Shown here: positions 1-8,966 of the stretch, piece by piece
How positions within the stretch are numbered: the stretch's first letter is position 1
Layout: each line of letters opens with the position of its first letter
Source of the DNA: Candidatus Woesearchaeota archaeon
GTDB lineage: Archaea; Nanobdellota; Nanobdellia; SCGC-AAA011-G17; JACPNG01
Reading direction: 5' to 3'
Length of the DNA: 33,872 nucleotides
Assembly: GCA_017609525.1 (NCBI GenBank)
Contig: JAFCDT010000011.1
Coordinates: forward strand, 1 to 33,872
Made by a program: the position numbers and the translations under genes
The notes under the pieces: model-generated
Databases searched by the model: none
What the model saw: only the letters and a program-made list of their open reading frames with translations
Told to the model about the DNA's origin: nothing

Positions 1-1
1 G

Positions 2-877
2 GGTTTTTGGCACTGGATAATTGCAATCTTTTTTGTTGCTGTTGTTCACGAGTTTGCTCATGGAATAATAACCAGAGTCCATAATGTTAAAATAAAATCA
101 AGTGGTTTTGCTTTTATGGGTCCAATTTTGGCTGCTTTTGTTGAACCTGATGAAAAAAAGATGGAAAAAAAATCAAAGAAAGCCCAGCTTTCTATTTTTG
201 CTGCAGGACCATTCTCCAATATAATTTTTGGAGTTTTGGCTTTATTATTACTGCATTTTCTCATTACCCCCTTTAGTTCTTCTTTGTTTGAATTCTCAGG
301 TGTGCAGGTTTTTGATCTTGATAAAAACCAACCCGCTGCGTTGTCGGGAATAACTTCTGGGGAAATGATACTGGAGATAAATGGAGCGAAGGTAAACAAT
401 TTGGAAGAATTTCAAGAGAGTTTGAAAGACTTGAAACCGGGAGATAATGTCAAAGTTCAAACTGATTTGTCTAGTTATAATATAATAGCTAATCAAAATC
501 CTACGGATGAAAATAAAGGCTACTTGGGAATAAGAGTTAATGCTGCTGAAAGAAAAGTTAAGGAAGAAGTACAAGAAAAATATGGCTTTTGGTTCCCTGG
601 TGTTGTGATGTGGTTTAGATTGTTGATATATTGGATTTTTCTTGTGAATGTTGGTGTTGGTTTATTTAATTTACTTCCTTGGGGTCCTTTGGATGGAGGA
701 AGAATGTTTTATGTTATGAATTTAATATTCTTTAAGAAAAAAAGGATTGCAACGAGAGTCTTGTCTATAGCAAGCTGGTTGGTTGGGTTATTAATCGTAA
801 TTAACCTATTACCTTGGTTGACTAAGTTATTAATGTTTTTAGTTAAGTCTTTTTCTTTTGTAATTTCTTTATTTTAG
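2..877 (+). CDS. Site-2 protease-like M50 membrane zinc metalloprotease with PDZ-like segment (5' truncated by window)
   Basis: The frame of ORF 116..877 stays open to the window edge. Upstream translation is GFWHWIIAIFFVAVVHEFAHGIITRVHN, with an HExxH motif (HEFAH). The second M50 motif is NLLPWGPLDGGRM, with hydrophobic TM segments and a PDZ-like middle region. Confidence 0.9.
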   Translation, partial: GFWHWIIAIFFVAVVHEFAHGIITRVHNVKIKSSGFAFMGPILAAFVEPDEKKMEKKSKKAQLSIFAAGPFSNIIFGVLALLLLHFLITPFSSSLFEFSGVQVFDLDKNQPAALSGITSGEMILEINGAKVNNLEEFQESLKDLKPGDNVKVQTDLSSYNIIANQNPTDENKGYLGIRVNAAERKVKEEVQEKYGFWFPGVVMWFRLLIYWIFLVNVGVGLFNLLPWGPLDGGRMFYVMNLIFFKKKRIATRVLSIASWLVGLLIVINLLPWLTKLLMFLVKSFSFVISLF

Positions 878-931
878 CAAAATATCCGCAAAGATTGTAA
901 ATCTCTCTTTTTGTGAGAAAAGCTTTGTTAA

Positions 932-1471
932 TCAGATTTTTCCAGGATTTTTCTTGGGTCTCTCTTTTTTCTTTTTTCTTGTTGCATAAGTAAAGTGTGA
1001 GTTTGATTTTTCTTTTTTGGAGTTTTTGAATATCTCATATAACACAATTGCCGCTGCATGAGAAATGTTTAAAGTAGGATACTTTTTTGAAGAAGGGATT
1101 GTGGTTATTAAATCACATTTTTTAATTTCTTTGTTTGATAATCCACGATCTTCTCTGCCAAAGAGAATTACTGCCTTTTTTGCTTTTATTTTTTCTAGTG
1201 GCAAAGAGGTTCTTGGTATGTTGTGATTATTTCCTAATTTTGCTGTTGTACCAATAATATAATCAAATTTTTTTAAATAGCTAAAAGGTTTTACTTTTGC
1301 TTTTTTAAGTATGTTTTTTGCATGTGATGCTCTATCTATTGCTTCTTGGTTTATTTTACATTTTGGATTTATTAATATTAAATCTTTGACATCAAAATTT
1401 TTCATAACTCTGGCTATTGCTCCAAGATTGCCAGGATTTTGGATTTCAAGCAAAGCTACGGAGATTTTCAT
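932..1471 (-). CDS. SpoU/TrmH-superfamily RNA 2'-O-methyltransferase (TrmJ-like)
   Basis: LLEIQNPGNLGAIARVMKNF, LFGREDRGLSNKEI and ISHAAAIVLYEI match the SPOUT motifs of TrmJ/SpoU methylases. Confidence 0.85.
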   Translation of the reverse strand: MKISVALLEIQNPGNLGAIARVMKNFDVKDLILINPKCKINQEAIDRASHAKNILKKAKVKPFSYLKKFDYIIGTTAKLGNNHNIPRTSLPLEKIKAKKAVILFGREDRGLSNKEIKKCDLITTIPSSKKYPTLNISHAAAIVLYEIFKNSKKEKSNSHFTYATRKKKKERPKKNPGKI

Positions 1472-1522
1472 GTTTTATTTTGATTAAATAAAGTTTATAA
1501 ATAATACTCTTTTTTTAGTGTT

Positions 1523-2269
1523 ATGTTAGTAGATGTTCATGCTCATTTAGACTTCAAAGAATTCGAAGAAGATTTGGATAAAGTAATCGAGAATGCTGAA
1601 AAAGCTGGAGTTAGCCACATTATAACTTCTGGAGTTAATCACGAAGCGAATAAAAAAGCATTAGAGATTGCTAAAAAATATAAGATTGTTCACGCTTCTT
1701 TAGGGTTGTATCCTTTAGATATTCTGGATTTGGCGAAGGAAGAACTTAATAAAGCCATAGAATTTATAGAGAAAAATAAAAATAAGTTTATTGCCATTGG
1801 TGAAGTTGGCTTGGACTTTGTTTCTAGAGAAAGGGAAAAAGAACAAAAAGAAAATTTTCTAGGGATAATAGATCTTGTTGAGAAATTAAAGAAACCAATT
1901 TTGGTTCATTCTAGAAAAGCAGAAAAAGAATGCATAGAAATGCTGGAAAGTTCCAGAATTAAAAAAGTTATTCTACATTGTTTTTCTGGTGGAATGAAAT
2001 TAGTTAAACAAGCTGAGGACAATGGCTGGAATTTTTCTGTGCCCACTAATATTATTTATTCTAATCATTTTCAAACACTGGTTGAGAGAGTTTCTATTAA
2101 TAGTTTATTGACTGAAACAGATGCGCCTTTTTTAAGTCCAATCAAAGGAGAAAGAAATGAACCAAAAAATGTTGCTGTTAGTGTTAAAAAAATTTCTGAA
2201 ATAAAAAAATTGAATGAAAGTGAAACTCAAAAAGTAATTTTAAATAATTTCCAAAAAATTTTCCAATAG
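1523..2269 (+). CDS. tatD: TatD-family metal-dependent hydrolase/DNase
   Basis: VDVHAHLDF, IGEVGLDF, LVHSRKAEKE, ILHCFSGG and LTETDAPFLSP are TatD signature motifs. Confidence 0.9.
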   Translation: MLVDVHAHLDFKEFEEDLDKVIENAEKAGVSHIITSGVNHEANKKALEIAKKYKIVHASLGLYPLDILDLAKEELNKAIEFIEKNKNKFIAIGEVGLDFVSREREKEQKENFLGIIDLVEKLKKPILVHSRKAEKECIEMLESSRIKKVILHCFSGGMKLVKQAEDNGWNFSVPTNIIYSNHFQTLVERVSINSLLTETDAPFLSPIKGERNEPKNVAVSVKKISEIKKLNESETQKVILNNFQKIFQ

Positions 2270-2337
2270 AAAGGTTTTTATACTAGCTTTGTGTATAAAT
2301 TTTTATAATAAAATTATGATAAGAAGAGGTGATACAT

Positions 2338-2547
2338 TTGTTAAGAAAAAAGAAAACCACAAAAAGAAAAACTACCAAAAGAAAGACAACTAAGAGAAAA
2401 GTAGCTAAGAGAAAACCAGCTAAAAGAAAGACAACTAAGAGAAAAGTAACTAAGAAAAAGACAACTAAGAGAAAAGTAGCTAAGAGAAAACCAGCTAAAA
2501 GAAAGACAACTAAGAGAAAGACAGTAAGAAGAAAAAAGAGGAGATAA
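2338..2547 (+). CDS. Small Lys/Arg-rich repetitive protein (histone H1-tail-like)
   Basis: Repeats of (K)TTKRKVAKRKPAKRK. The likely start is TTG at 2338, preceded by SD-like GAGGTGAT at 2326-2333. The listed GTG start at 2329 would overlap that SD. Confidence 0.65.
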   Translation: MLRKKKTTKRKTTKRKTTKRKVAKRKPAKRKTTKRKVTKKKTTKRKVAKRKPAKRKTTKRKTVRRKKRR

Positions 2548-2610
2548 ATACACACTCCTTCTTTTTAGTCTTTGCAAAGTTTTTTATAATTTTTATGATT
2601 CTCATTCTCT

Positions 2611-3543
2611 ATGTTTTATGAACGCAAGAAGGATTTAGAAAAGCAAGGATACAGAATTGTAGGCAAGCACTCTGCTATAAAAATATGCCATTGGTGTAAG
2701 AAATCACTAAGAAATGAAGGTATTTGTTATAAGAACACTTTTTATGGTATAGTGCCTTGGAGGTGCATTCAAGCGAGTGTTACATTAGACCTTTGCAATT
2801 TGAGATGCCAATGGTGTTGGAGAGATGTTGGCTTGGATTTACCAAAAAATTTAGTTTTTAATGATAAACCTCAAGATATTCTAAGTGGTTTTATTAAAGA
2901 ACAGAGAAAAATCTTACAAGGATTTAAAGGCAATTTCAAGGTTTCTAAAAAAAAGTTTGAAGAAGCCATGGACCCAAAACATGTTGCCTTAAGTTTGACA
3001 GGAGATGCATGTTTATACTCAAAGTTACCTAGCTTGATTAAAGAAATTAAAAATAGAAAGATGACTTCTTTCTTAGTTACCAATGGTACGTTTACTTCTA
3101 TGTTAAAAAAATTACGAAAAGAACAACCAACTCAGTTGTATATTACAGTTCCTGCACCCAATGAAGAATTATTTGAAAAAGTTTGTAGACCTTTGGGAAA
3201 GAATCTTTGGAAAAAAATTATGGAATCTTTAGATCTATTGGGAGATTTTAGTAGGGGAACTATAAGGATGACTTTGGCAAAGGGCATTAATATGTGCAAT
3301 GTTGAAGAGTATGCTAATTTGTTAAAAAATATCGACTTTAAATTCTTGGAATTAAAGGCTGCCATGCCTATTGGTGATGCAAGGTATAGATTAACTATGG
3401 AAAATATGCCATATCATTCTGAAATAAAAGATTTTGGCAAAAAGATTGCCAGATTGAATAAATTGAAGATTGTAGATGAGAAAAAAGATTCCAGAGTTAT
3501 ATTATTAATGAAGAAAGATAAAGGTAGAAAAATTAAACTATAA
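2611..3543 (+). CDS. taw1: Radical SAM protein, TYW1/Taw1-like tRNA 4-demethylwyosine synthase
   Basis: CNLRCQWCWRD (CxxxCxxC followed by WRD), VALSLTGDACLYSKLPSLIKEIKNRKMTSFLVTNGT and LYITVPAPNEELFEKVCRP match the TYW1 family pattern. Confidence 0.85.
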   Translation: MFYERKKDLEKQGYRIVGKHSAIKICHWCKKSLRNEGICYKNTFYGIVPWRCIQASVTLDLCNLRCQWCWRDVGLDLPKNLVFNDKPQDILSGFIKEQRKILQGFKGNFKVSKKKFEEAMDPKHVALSLTGDACLYSKLPSLIKEIKNRKMTSFLVTNGTFTSMLKKLRKEQPTQLYITVPAPNEELFEKVCRPLGKNLWKKIMESLDLLGDFSRGTIRMTLAKGINMCNVEEYANLLKNIDFKFLELKAAMPIGDARYRLTMENMPYHSEIKDFGKKIARLNKLKIVDEKKDSRVILLMKKDKGRKIKL

Positions 3544-4126
3544 CTATTTTTCCTTCTGGTCCAGGATTTAGGATCTTTGTGTTTCCTATTCTGTCTATTT
3601 TTCCTTGGTTTTCATGTAAGTGTCCACAAAAGTGGTATATTGGCTTGATTCCTTTTATGAATCTTGTGAATGATTTATTTCCAACATAATTTACTTCTGG
3701 TAAATGATCCAGTTTTGTCCCATATGGAGGAGCATGAGTTAAAAGTATAACCTTATTTTCTTTTTTTATTGTTTTTTTGAATTTTTTTGTTATGTTTTCA
3801 AATTTTAGATCTTTTTGGGACATGCCACCCCCACCATAGCCAAAGAATATGTAGTTGTTTAGCTTATAGGCTGATTGATGAAGGAAAATTAGGAATTTAT
3901 TTTTTTTAGCTATTTTTTTAACATCACCAATGTATTCATGGTTGCCATGAATAAAAATAAAAGGTGTGTTAAACTGCTTAAATTTGAGTAAAAGTTTTTC
4001 TAGATTTTTTCCAAATACTGAAATATCTCCTAGGCATATAATTATATCTACATCTTTTGCTTTTTTTAAAACCTTCTTTAGTGCTGATTGGTTGTCATGT
4101 GTATCAACAAAAACCAGGATTTTCAT
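3533..4126 (-). CDS. Calcineurin-like metallophosphoesterase
   Basis: MKILVFVDTHDN, CLGDIS, IHGNHE, LLTHAPP and HFCGHLHENQG motifs. Confidence 0.88.
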   Translation of the reverse strand: MKILVFVDTHDNQSALKKVLKKAKDVDIIICLGDISVFGKNLEKLLLKFKQFNTPFIFIHGNHEYIGDVKKIAKKNKFLIFLHQSAYKLNNYIFFGYGGGGMSQKDLKFENITKKFKKTIKKENKVILLTHAPPYGTKLDHLPEVNYVGNKSFTRFIKGIKPIYHFCGHLHENQGKIDRIGNTKILNPGPEGKIVIV

Positions 4127-4167
4127 TTTGGTAAATTTTATATAGTAGTTTATAATATTTTTGTTTT

Positions 4168-5241
4168 ATGATAAATTTTACTTCTTTAATAGAGGGGTGG
4201 ATTAATTCAATACCTATCGGCAATGTTTATGTTAAATCAGGAATCTTCTTAGTTGCTTTTATTTTAGTTATGAGGTTGGTTATTTATATTGTTGAGAAAT
4301 ATATTGCTAGTTTTGTAAAAGATACTAAAACACAGATAGATGATTTGATTCTTAAGGCCTTAAATAGACCAATATTTTATGTGTTATTTTTTTGGGGCAC
4401 TAGAATTGCTGTAGATCTTTTGAAATTTAGTGAGACTGTTACTAATAATATTCAAAAAATATTAGATGTTTTAATAATTTTATCTCTGGCCATTATTTTT
4501 GTCAGGATATTAAATATTATTATTGATGGGGTTGTTAAGAAATATGCTAAAAAGACTAAGAGTGATTTAGATGATGAGTTATTACCCCTTTCCCATAAGG
4601 TAATTCGAATTTTAGTTTTTGTTTTTGCTGCTATGTGGATCTTAACTTTGTATGGCGTTGAAATTGGTCCTGTTTTAGCTAGCTTAGGTATTGCTGGATT
4701 GGCTATAGGTTTGGCATTACAACCTACTTTGGGAAATATCTTTTCTGGAATATCAATTGTTAGTGATAGGAGCATTAAAAGAGGAGATAGAGTTAGATTA
4801 GAATCCGGAGAAGAAGGCATTGTTCATGATATTGGTTTGAGGAGCACTAAGATTTTGACTTTTGACAAGCAACTTATTATTGTTCCTAATAGTCAATTAG
4901 CTAATGGGAGAGTAATTAATTATGCTAGACCAGATAATAAATCCAGGATTGCTCTGGACGTTGGTGTTGCTTATGGAAGTGATATTGATAAGGTAAAGAA
5001 GGTTTTATTGGATTGTGTTAAGGTTGTACCTAAGGATGTCATTGACAAAGATAAAAAATCGGCGGTTTACTTTACCAATATGGGGGATTTTGCTTTGACT
5101 TTTAAGCTAATTGTTTATCTTAATTCTTATAAAGATAAATTTCTGAATGAGGTTAAATTAAGAGAGGAAGTTTATAAGAAATTGAAAAAACATAGATTAG
5201 AGATTCCTTTCCCAACACAGACTATTTATGTTAAGAAGTAG
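4168..5241 (+). CDS. mscS: MscS-family small-conductance mechanosensitive channel
   Basis: N-terminal TM helices, then LASLGIAGLAIGLALQPTLGNIFSGISIVSDRSIKRGDRVRLESGEEGIVHDIGLRSTKILTFDKQLIIVPNSQLANGRVINY, which is the classic MscS TM3/beta domain. Confidence 0.93.
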   Translation: MINFTSLIEGWINSIPIGNVYVKSGIFLVAFILVMRLVIYIVEKYIASFVKDTKTQIDDLILKALNRPIFYVLFFWGTRIAVDLLKFSETVTNNIQKILDVLIILSLAIIFVRILNIIIDGVVKKYAKKTKSDLDDELLPLSHKVIRILVFVFAAMWILTLYGVEIGPVLASLGIAGLAIGLALQPTLGNIFSGISIVSDRSIKRGDRVRLESGEEGIVHDIGLRSTKILTFDKQLIIVPNSQLANGRVINYARPDNKSRIALDVGVAYGSDIDKVKKVLLDCVKVVPKDVIDKDKKSAVYFTNMGDFALTFKLIVYLNSYKDKFLNEVKLREEVYKKLKKHRLEIPFPTQTIYVKK

Positions 5242-5271
5242 TTTTATATATCTTTATTTTATCTTTTTTGT

Positions 5272-6369
5272 ATGCCTAAAGCATTAATTGTTGGTATAGA
5301 CCCTGGAACTACTGTGGGATATGCTCTTTTAGATTTTAAAGGCAATTTTATTGCTGTTGGTAGTCAAAAGGAGCTGAATTTGAGTTCTTTAATTTTAAAA
5401 ATATTAGATTATGGAAGTGTTAAAATTGTCGCTACAGATAAAAGGAAGGTGCCTAGTTTTGTTTATAATTTTGCTGTTAAAACTGGAGCTAAAATCTTTA
5501 AGCCTAAAGAGGATATGAAGGTTTTTTTAAAAAAAGATCTGGTTAAGAGAAAGGTCAGGAATGATCATGAAAGAGATGCTTTGGCCTCTGCTTTGTTTGC
5601 TTTTAAACATTATAGATTAACTTTTGATAAGGTAGATAAATTTTTACAAAATAAAGGGAAAGAGAAGTTTTCAGATTATTTTAAAATCAAGATTTTAAAG
5701 AAAGATAGTGGTTTAGAAAGCATATACAAAGATTTATTCAATGAAAAGAAGAAGGTTGTAAAAAAGAAAAGAAAAAAGACCAAGACAGGAATTATTGTTA
5801 AGGACAACGAATTAGAATTATTAAGATTGCAAAATTTAAAATTAAAAGAAGATCTTTCTGTGTTAGCTAATAAATTTGATGCTCTTGAGCAAGAATTTGA
5901 TTTTAAAATTGATGAAAAAACAACTAAATTAACTAAACACACCAAAGATAGATTAAACCAGCTTAGGTTTGATGTTGAGGAATTAAAAAAAGAGGTTTAT
6001 AGGTTAAATGGGGTTGTTGAGAAATATAAAAAGTATTTAATGTTAAATGACTATTTTTTTGTTCCCAAAATTAAAGATTTGGGCTGGAAAAATGTTAAAG
6101 GAAAAAAGAAGATTATTTTTGCAATTGACATTAATTCTTTTAGTGAGAAAAGTTTGGAGTATATAAGACAAAACATAATTTTAGTTATTTATAGGGGCAA
6201 ATTGAATCAAAATTTTAAAAGGGGCAGTATTAGTTTTATTAATATTAAGGATTTGAAGATTAAAGAAGAGGAAGATTTTATCTTGGTAGAGAAAGAGAGT
6301 TTTGAGAAGGCAAGGAAAAAAATAAATATCTTGGACAAAGTTTTGAAAAATTACAAAGAGAACTCCTAG
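5272..6369 (+). CDS. DUF460 family protein (RNase H-fold nuclease domain plus coiled coil)
   Basis: N-terminal MPKALIVGIDPGTTVGYALLDFKGN with a later RNDHERDALASALFAFKHY (RNase H-like fold), a coiled coil, and an archaeal DUF460-like C-terminal region. Confidence 0.75.
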   Translation: MPKALIVGIDPGTTVGYALLDFKGNFIAVGSQKELNLSSLILKILDYGSVKIVATDKRKVPSFVYNFAVKTGAKIFKPKEDMKVFLKKDLVKRKVRNDHERDALASALFAFKHYRLTFDKVDKFLQNKGKEKFSDYFKIKILKKDSGLESIYKDLFNEKKKVVKKKRKKTKTGIIVKDNELELLRLQNLKLKEDLSVLANKFDALEQEFDFKIDEKTTKLTKHTKDRLNQLRFDVEELKKEVYRLNGVVEKYKKYLMLNDYFFVPKIKDLGWKNVKGKKKIIFAIDINSFSEKSLEYIRQNIILVIYRGKLNQNFKRGSISFINIKDLKIKEEEDFILVEKESFEKARKKINILDKVLKNYKENS

Positions 6370-6428
6370 TTTTTATTCTTTTTTTGGGTGAATTAGATTT
6401 TTATATTTTGAGTATATACTATTTTGAC

Positions 6429-7436
6429 ATGGTTAGCAAGGCTTTTTTTAAAACACCAGGACTTGATGAAATAAAACGCAAATTAGATTTAGATCCTTTT
6501 GGAGGGGATCTTGCAAGCCTGGTAGCTAGGCTTTGGCAGGGCATAGATGAAGGAAGAGGATTATTACTTAAAAAGCGAATAGTTCCAGAGGGTTATTCAG
6601 ACTCTAGGAAATTCTTAAAACATTCAGAAACCCATTTGGATGAAATATTTCTAAAGAGACTTTCTGGTGTAAGTGATGCTGAGAATCCCTTAAAGTTAAG
6701 AAGACAGGCTTTTACAAAAATGCAAGATGGTCGCGTTAGACCATTTTCCTGTATATCTTATGTTCCTTTTGGTGGACCTGACCGGATTGTGAGAAAAATT
6801 CCTTTTGATATGCCTTTTAGTATGGCTTGGTTATGGGCCTATTGCAAAGATCCCAATATCCCTACAGATGCTCAAATAGAGGAGATTTACATTGAGCAGG
6901 GAGATATTGGCCGAGAGGGCGCAACTTTTGTTGTTAGTGTCCCTTCTCGTAAAAAAAATGCTTCAAGGTTTTCAATGAGATTTGATCATGTTCCTTGGGA
7001 AGATAATCTTGATAAGTTTTTAATTTGGATGCGAATGAAAACAGACCACAGTTGTGGTTATAAAAAACATTTTTTTAGACATAAAGGAAGGGGAAGAAGG
7101 TATAGCGACATGTTTATATGGGATGAACATGAAGGTGTGGGCTTGTTAAAGATATGTGAGTATGCTTGGGAAGAACATAAAAATGCTGTGCCACTGCAAA
7201 CTGTCCCTTTCTTTTATCCTACCAGAGAAGCAGTTGAGAAGATCTATATCCCTTTGCTTAGCAGGGTTGTAATCGAAGGTCCCGAAAAAAATAGATTAAG
7301 AAAATTACATGAACAAGAGGTAAGTGCAGTCATATCTGTCGCTATTCAAATTTATGGCGAAAATGGGGGAGACAGAATAACTTTTGTTCCTAAAAAAGAA
7401 AAAATACAACATTATTCTTGGGACTTTAGTATTTAG
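6429..7436 (+). CDS. Hypothetical protein (~335 aa), no recognised domain
   Basis: Long ORF. The internal ATG at 6429 (MVSKAFFKTPGLDEI) is a more plausible start than the listed 6384. Confidence 0.65.
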   Translation: MVSKAFFKTPGLDEIKRKLDLDPFGGDLASLVARLWQGIDEGRGLLLKKRIVPEGYSDSRKFLKHSETHLDEIFLKRLSGVSDAENPLKLRRQAFTKMQDGRVRPFSCISYVPFGGPDRIVRKIPFDMPFSMAWLWAYCKDPNIPTDAQIEEIYIEQGDIGREGATFVVSVPSRKKNASRFSMRFDHVPWEDNLDKFLIWMRMKTDHSCGYKKHFFRHKGRGRRYSDMFIWDEHEGVGLLKICEYAWEEHKNAVPLQTVPFFYPTREAVEKIYIPLLSRVVIEGPEKNRLRKLHEQEVSAVISVAIQIYGENGGDRITFVPKKEKIQHYSWDFSI

Positions 7437-7738
7437 CTTTCCATATATCCTTGCATAAATCCTTCTTCTGCTGTTGAAATCTCATCATTTTCCCTTAGGT
7501 CTTTTCTATGATCCTTAATATAAATATTTTGCATCATCTTTTCTTTCCAGTGGCAGACTTCTAAGAGTTTGGCTGAATAATTTTTCTATGATTCTTTTAT
7601 CTAAATAGTACATTTTAGTCCCTCCATATTTTTTAGAGAATCTTTTGTTGTTTTGCTTATAAAATTCCAGATTTCTCTGTGGTAGATTAGGTTTTGATAT
7701 TGTGTCCAATTAAGATAGATCTTCCTAGATAAAAACAT
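7433..7738 (-). pseudogene. Small gene split over three overlapping frames (two compensating frameshifts), or a cluster of overlapping small ORFs
   Basis: Strong SD GGAGGTGAT (minus, 7742-7750) precedes ATG at 7738 (MFLSRKIYLNWTQYQ..., stop 7601). A second frame encodes LDTISKPNLPQRNLEFYKQNNKRFSKKYGGTKMYYLDKRIIEKLFSQTLRSLPLERKDD (7515-7709). The first frame reopens as MMQNIYIKDHRKDLRENDEISTAEEGFMQGYMES (7433-7537). Total length is 306 nt, exactly 102 codons. Confidence 0.5.
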
Positions 7739-7837
7739 ATAATCACCTCCATAAAAATTTCTAATATTTGTTAGGAAAAGAGATTTATAAGCGCTGCGCG
7801 CGTTTGACTTTTAGGGTTATGATGCGATATATATTTT

Positions 7838-8893
7838 CTAATAATCACTTAATTTTCTTGCATGTCCAGTATATAGTTTAAAGGATTTTCCACCTGTTTC
7901 TGTTGTGGTTTCTTCTTTAGTTATTAGATTCGCACTAGTTAGATTATTTATTCTTCTGCTAAAGGATTTATAAGAAATATCGGGAATTAATTTTGAGATT
8001 TCACTTAGTGTTTTTCCTGGATTTTGTTTTATCGTTTCAAGAATTAAACTTTCATATTTGTCTAGCATTGATGGATCTTTGGTTTTGTAGTCTTTTAGTT
8101 TTGATATTGCTTCTGTTGCATGTTCTTGAGTTATTTTTCTTGATGCTTTGTTCTCAGCTATATTTCCTGCTTCCTTTAAAAGATAAAGTCCTGTTCTGAT
8201 ATCGTTTAGTTCTGCTGTTTTTTGAACAATGATATTAAAGGCCTCTTCATCAAAAACATTTTGAACAAAAGCATAATCTTTTCTTGTTTTAAGAATATCC
8301 CTGGTTTGAGCTTCTGTATAAGGTTTAAAGCTTATTTCATCTATATTCAATCTTGACATGAGCCTTTGGTCTAGTTTTAATAAGAATTCTTTATTATTTG
8401 TGATTAAGAAAATTGATTTTTTATATATGTCTTCTAAAAAATAATAAATTATTGATGAGTCTTCTATTTTATCTGCTTCATCCAGGATTAAAACACAGGT
8501 TTTTTTATTTAACCTGTTTTTGATTTCATTCATTAACTGATCTGTATTTTTATTGTGAGTAAATTTGTATCCTATTTGGTTACATATTTCTAATGCTATT
8601 TTATGTTTGGTTTCTTTTTTCCAACAGTTAATGTATAATTGTATTATGTTCTCATATTGTTCTAATTCTCTTAATACATGTTTTGTTGATACTGTTTTTC
8701 CCACTCCTGGTGGACCATAGATTAAGAGATTTTTTCCATTTCTGTTTTGAAGTAATGGTTTAATGCATAGGGCCATGTATTGTTGTTCTTGCTCTCTAAA
8801 TGGAACTAGTTTTGGTTGGTAGTCATAGTCTAGGTGTTCTGGATTTAAAAAAAGAGATTCATCATCTTTAAGCATGTTATCAAATAAGCTCAT
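7838..8893 (-). CDS. cdc6: Orc1/Cdc6-like AAA+ replication initiator with C-terminal winged helix
   Basis: LIYGPPGVGKTVSTKHVLREL (Walker A), CVLILDEADKI (Walker B), FLITNNKEFLLKLDQRLMSRL (sensor 1 / Cdc6-type). The C-terminal wHTH ends ...LTSANLITKEETTTETGGKSFKLY. Confidence 0.85.
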   Translation of the reverse strand: MSLFDNMLKDDESLFLNPEHLDYDYQPKLVPFREQEQQYMALCIKPLLQNRNGKNLLIYGPPGVGKTVSTKHVLRELEQYENIIQLYINCWKKETKHKIALEICNQIGYKFTHNKNTDQLMNEIKNRLNKKTCVLILDEADKIEDSSIIYYFLEDIYKKSIFLITNNKEFLLKLDQRLMSRLNIDEISFKPYTEAQTRDILKTRKDYAFVQNVFDEEAFNIIVQKTAELNDIRTGLYLLKEAGNIAENKASRKITQEHATEAISKLKDYKTKDPSMLDKYESLILETIKQNPGKTLSEISKLIPDISYKSFSRRINNLTSANLITKEETTTETGGKSFKLYTGHARKLSDY

Positions 8894-8966
8894 GCGGTTT
8901 ATGTGATTTTATAGATTTTTAATGATTTCTGTAGTGGAAAGCTATATAAAAGAATTTTAAATAAAA

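Noticed and set aside
2338-2530. CRISPR-like repeat array
   Set aside because: The repeats are codon-periodic and in frame with a Lys-rich protein, with no unique spacers. No CRISPR array or cas1/cas2 was seen in the window; the DUF2779 Cas4-like domain alone is not evidence for CRISPR.
2283-2577. Minus-strand ORFs 2283..2555 and 2341..2577 with L/V/F or S/C repeats
   Set aside because: They are antisense shadows of the repetitive Lys-rich plus-strand gene; the repeats come from its DNA repeats.
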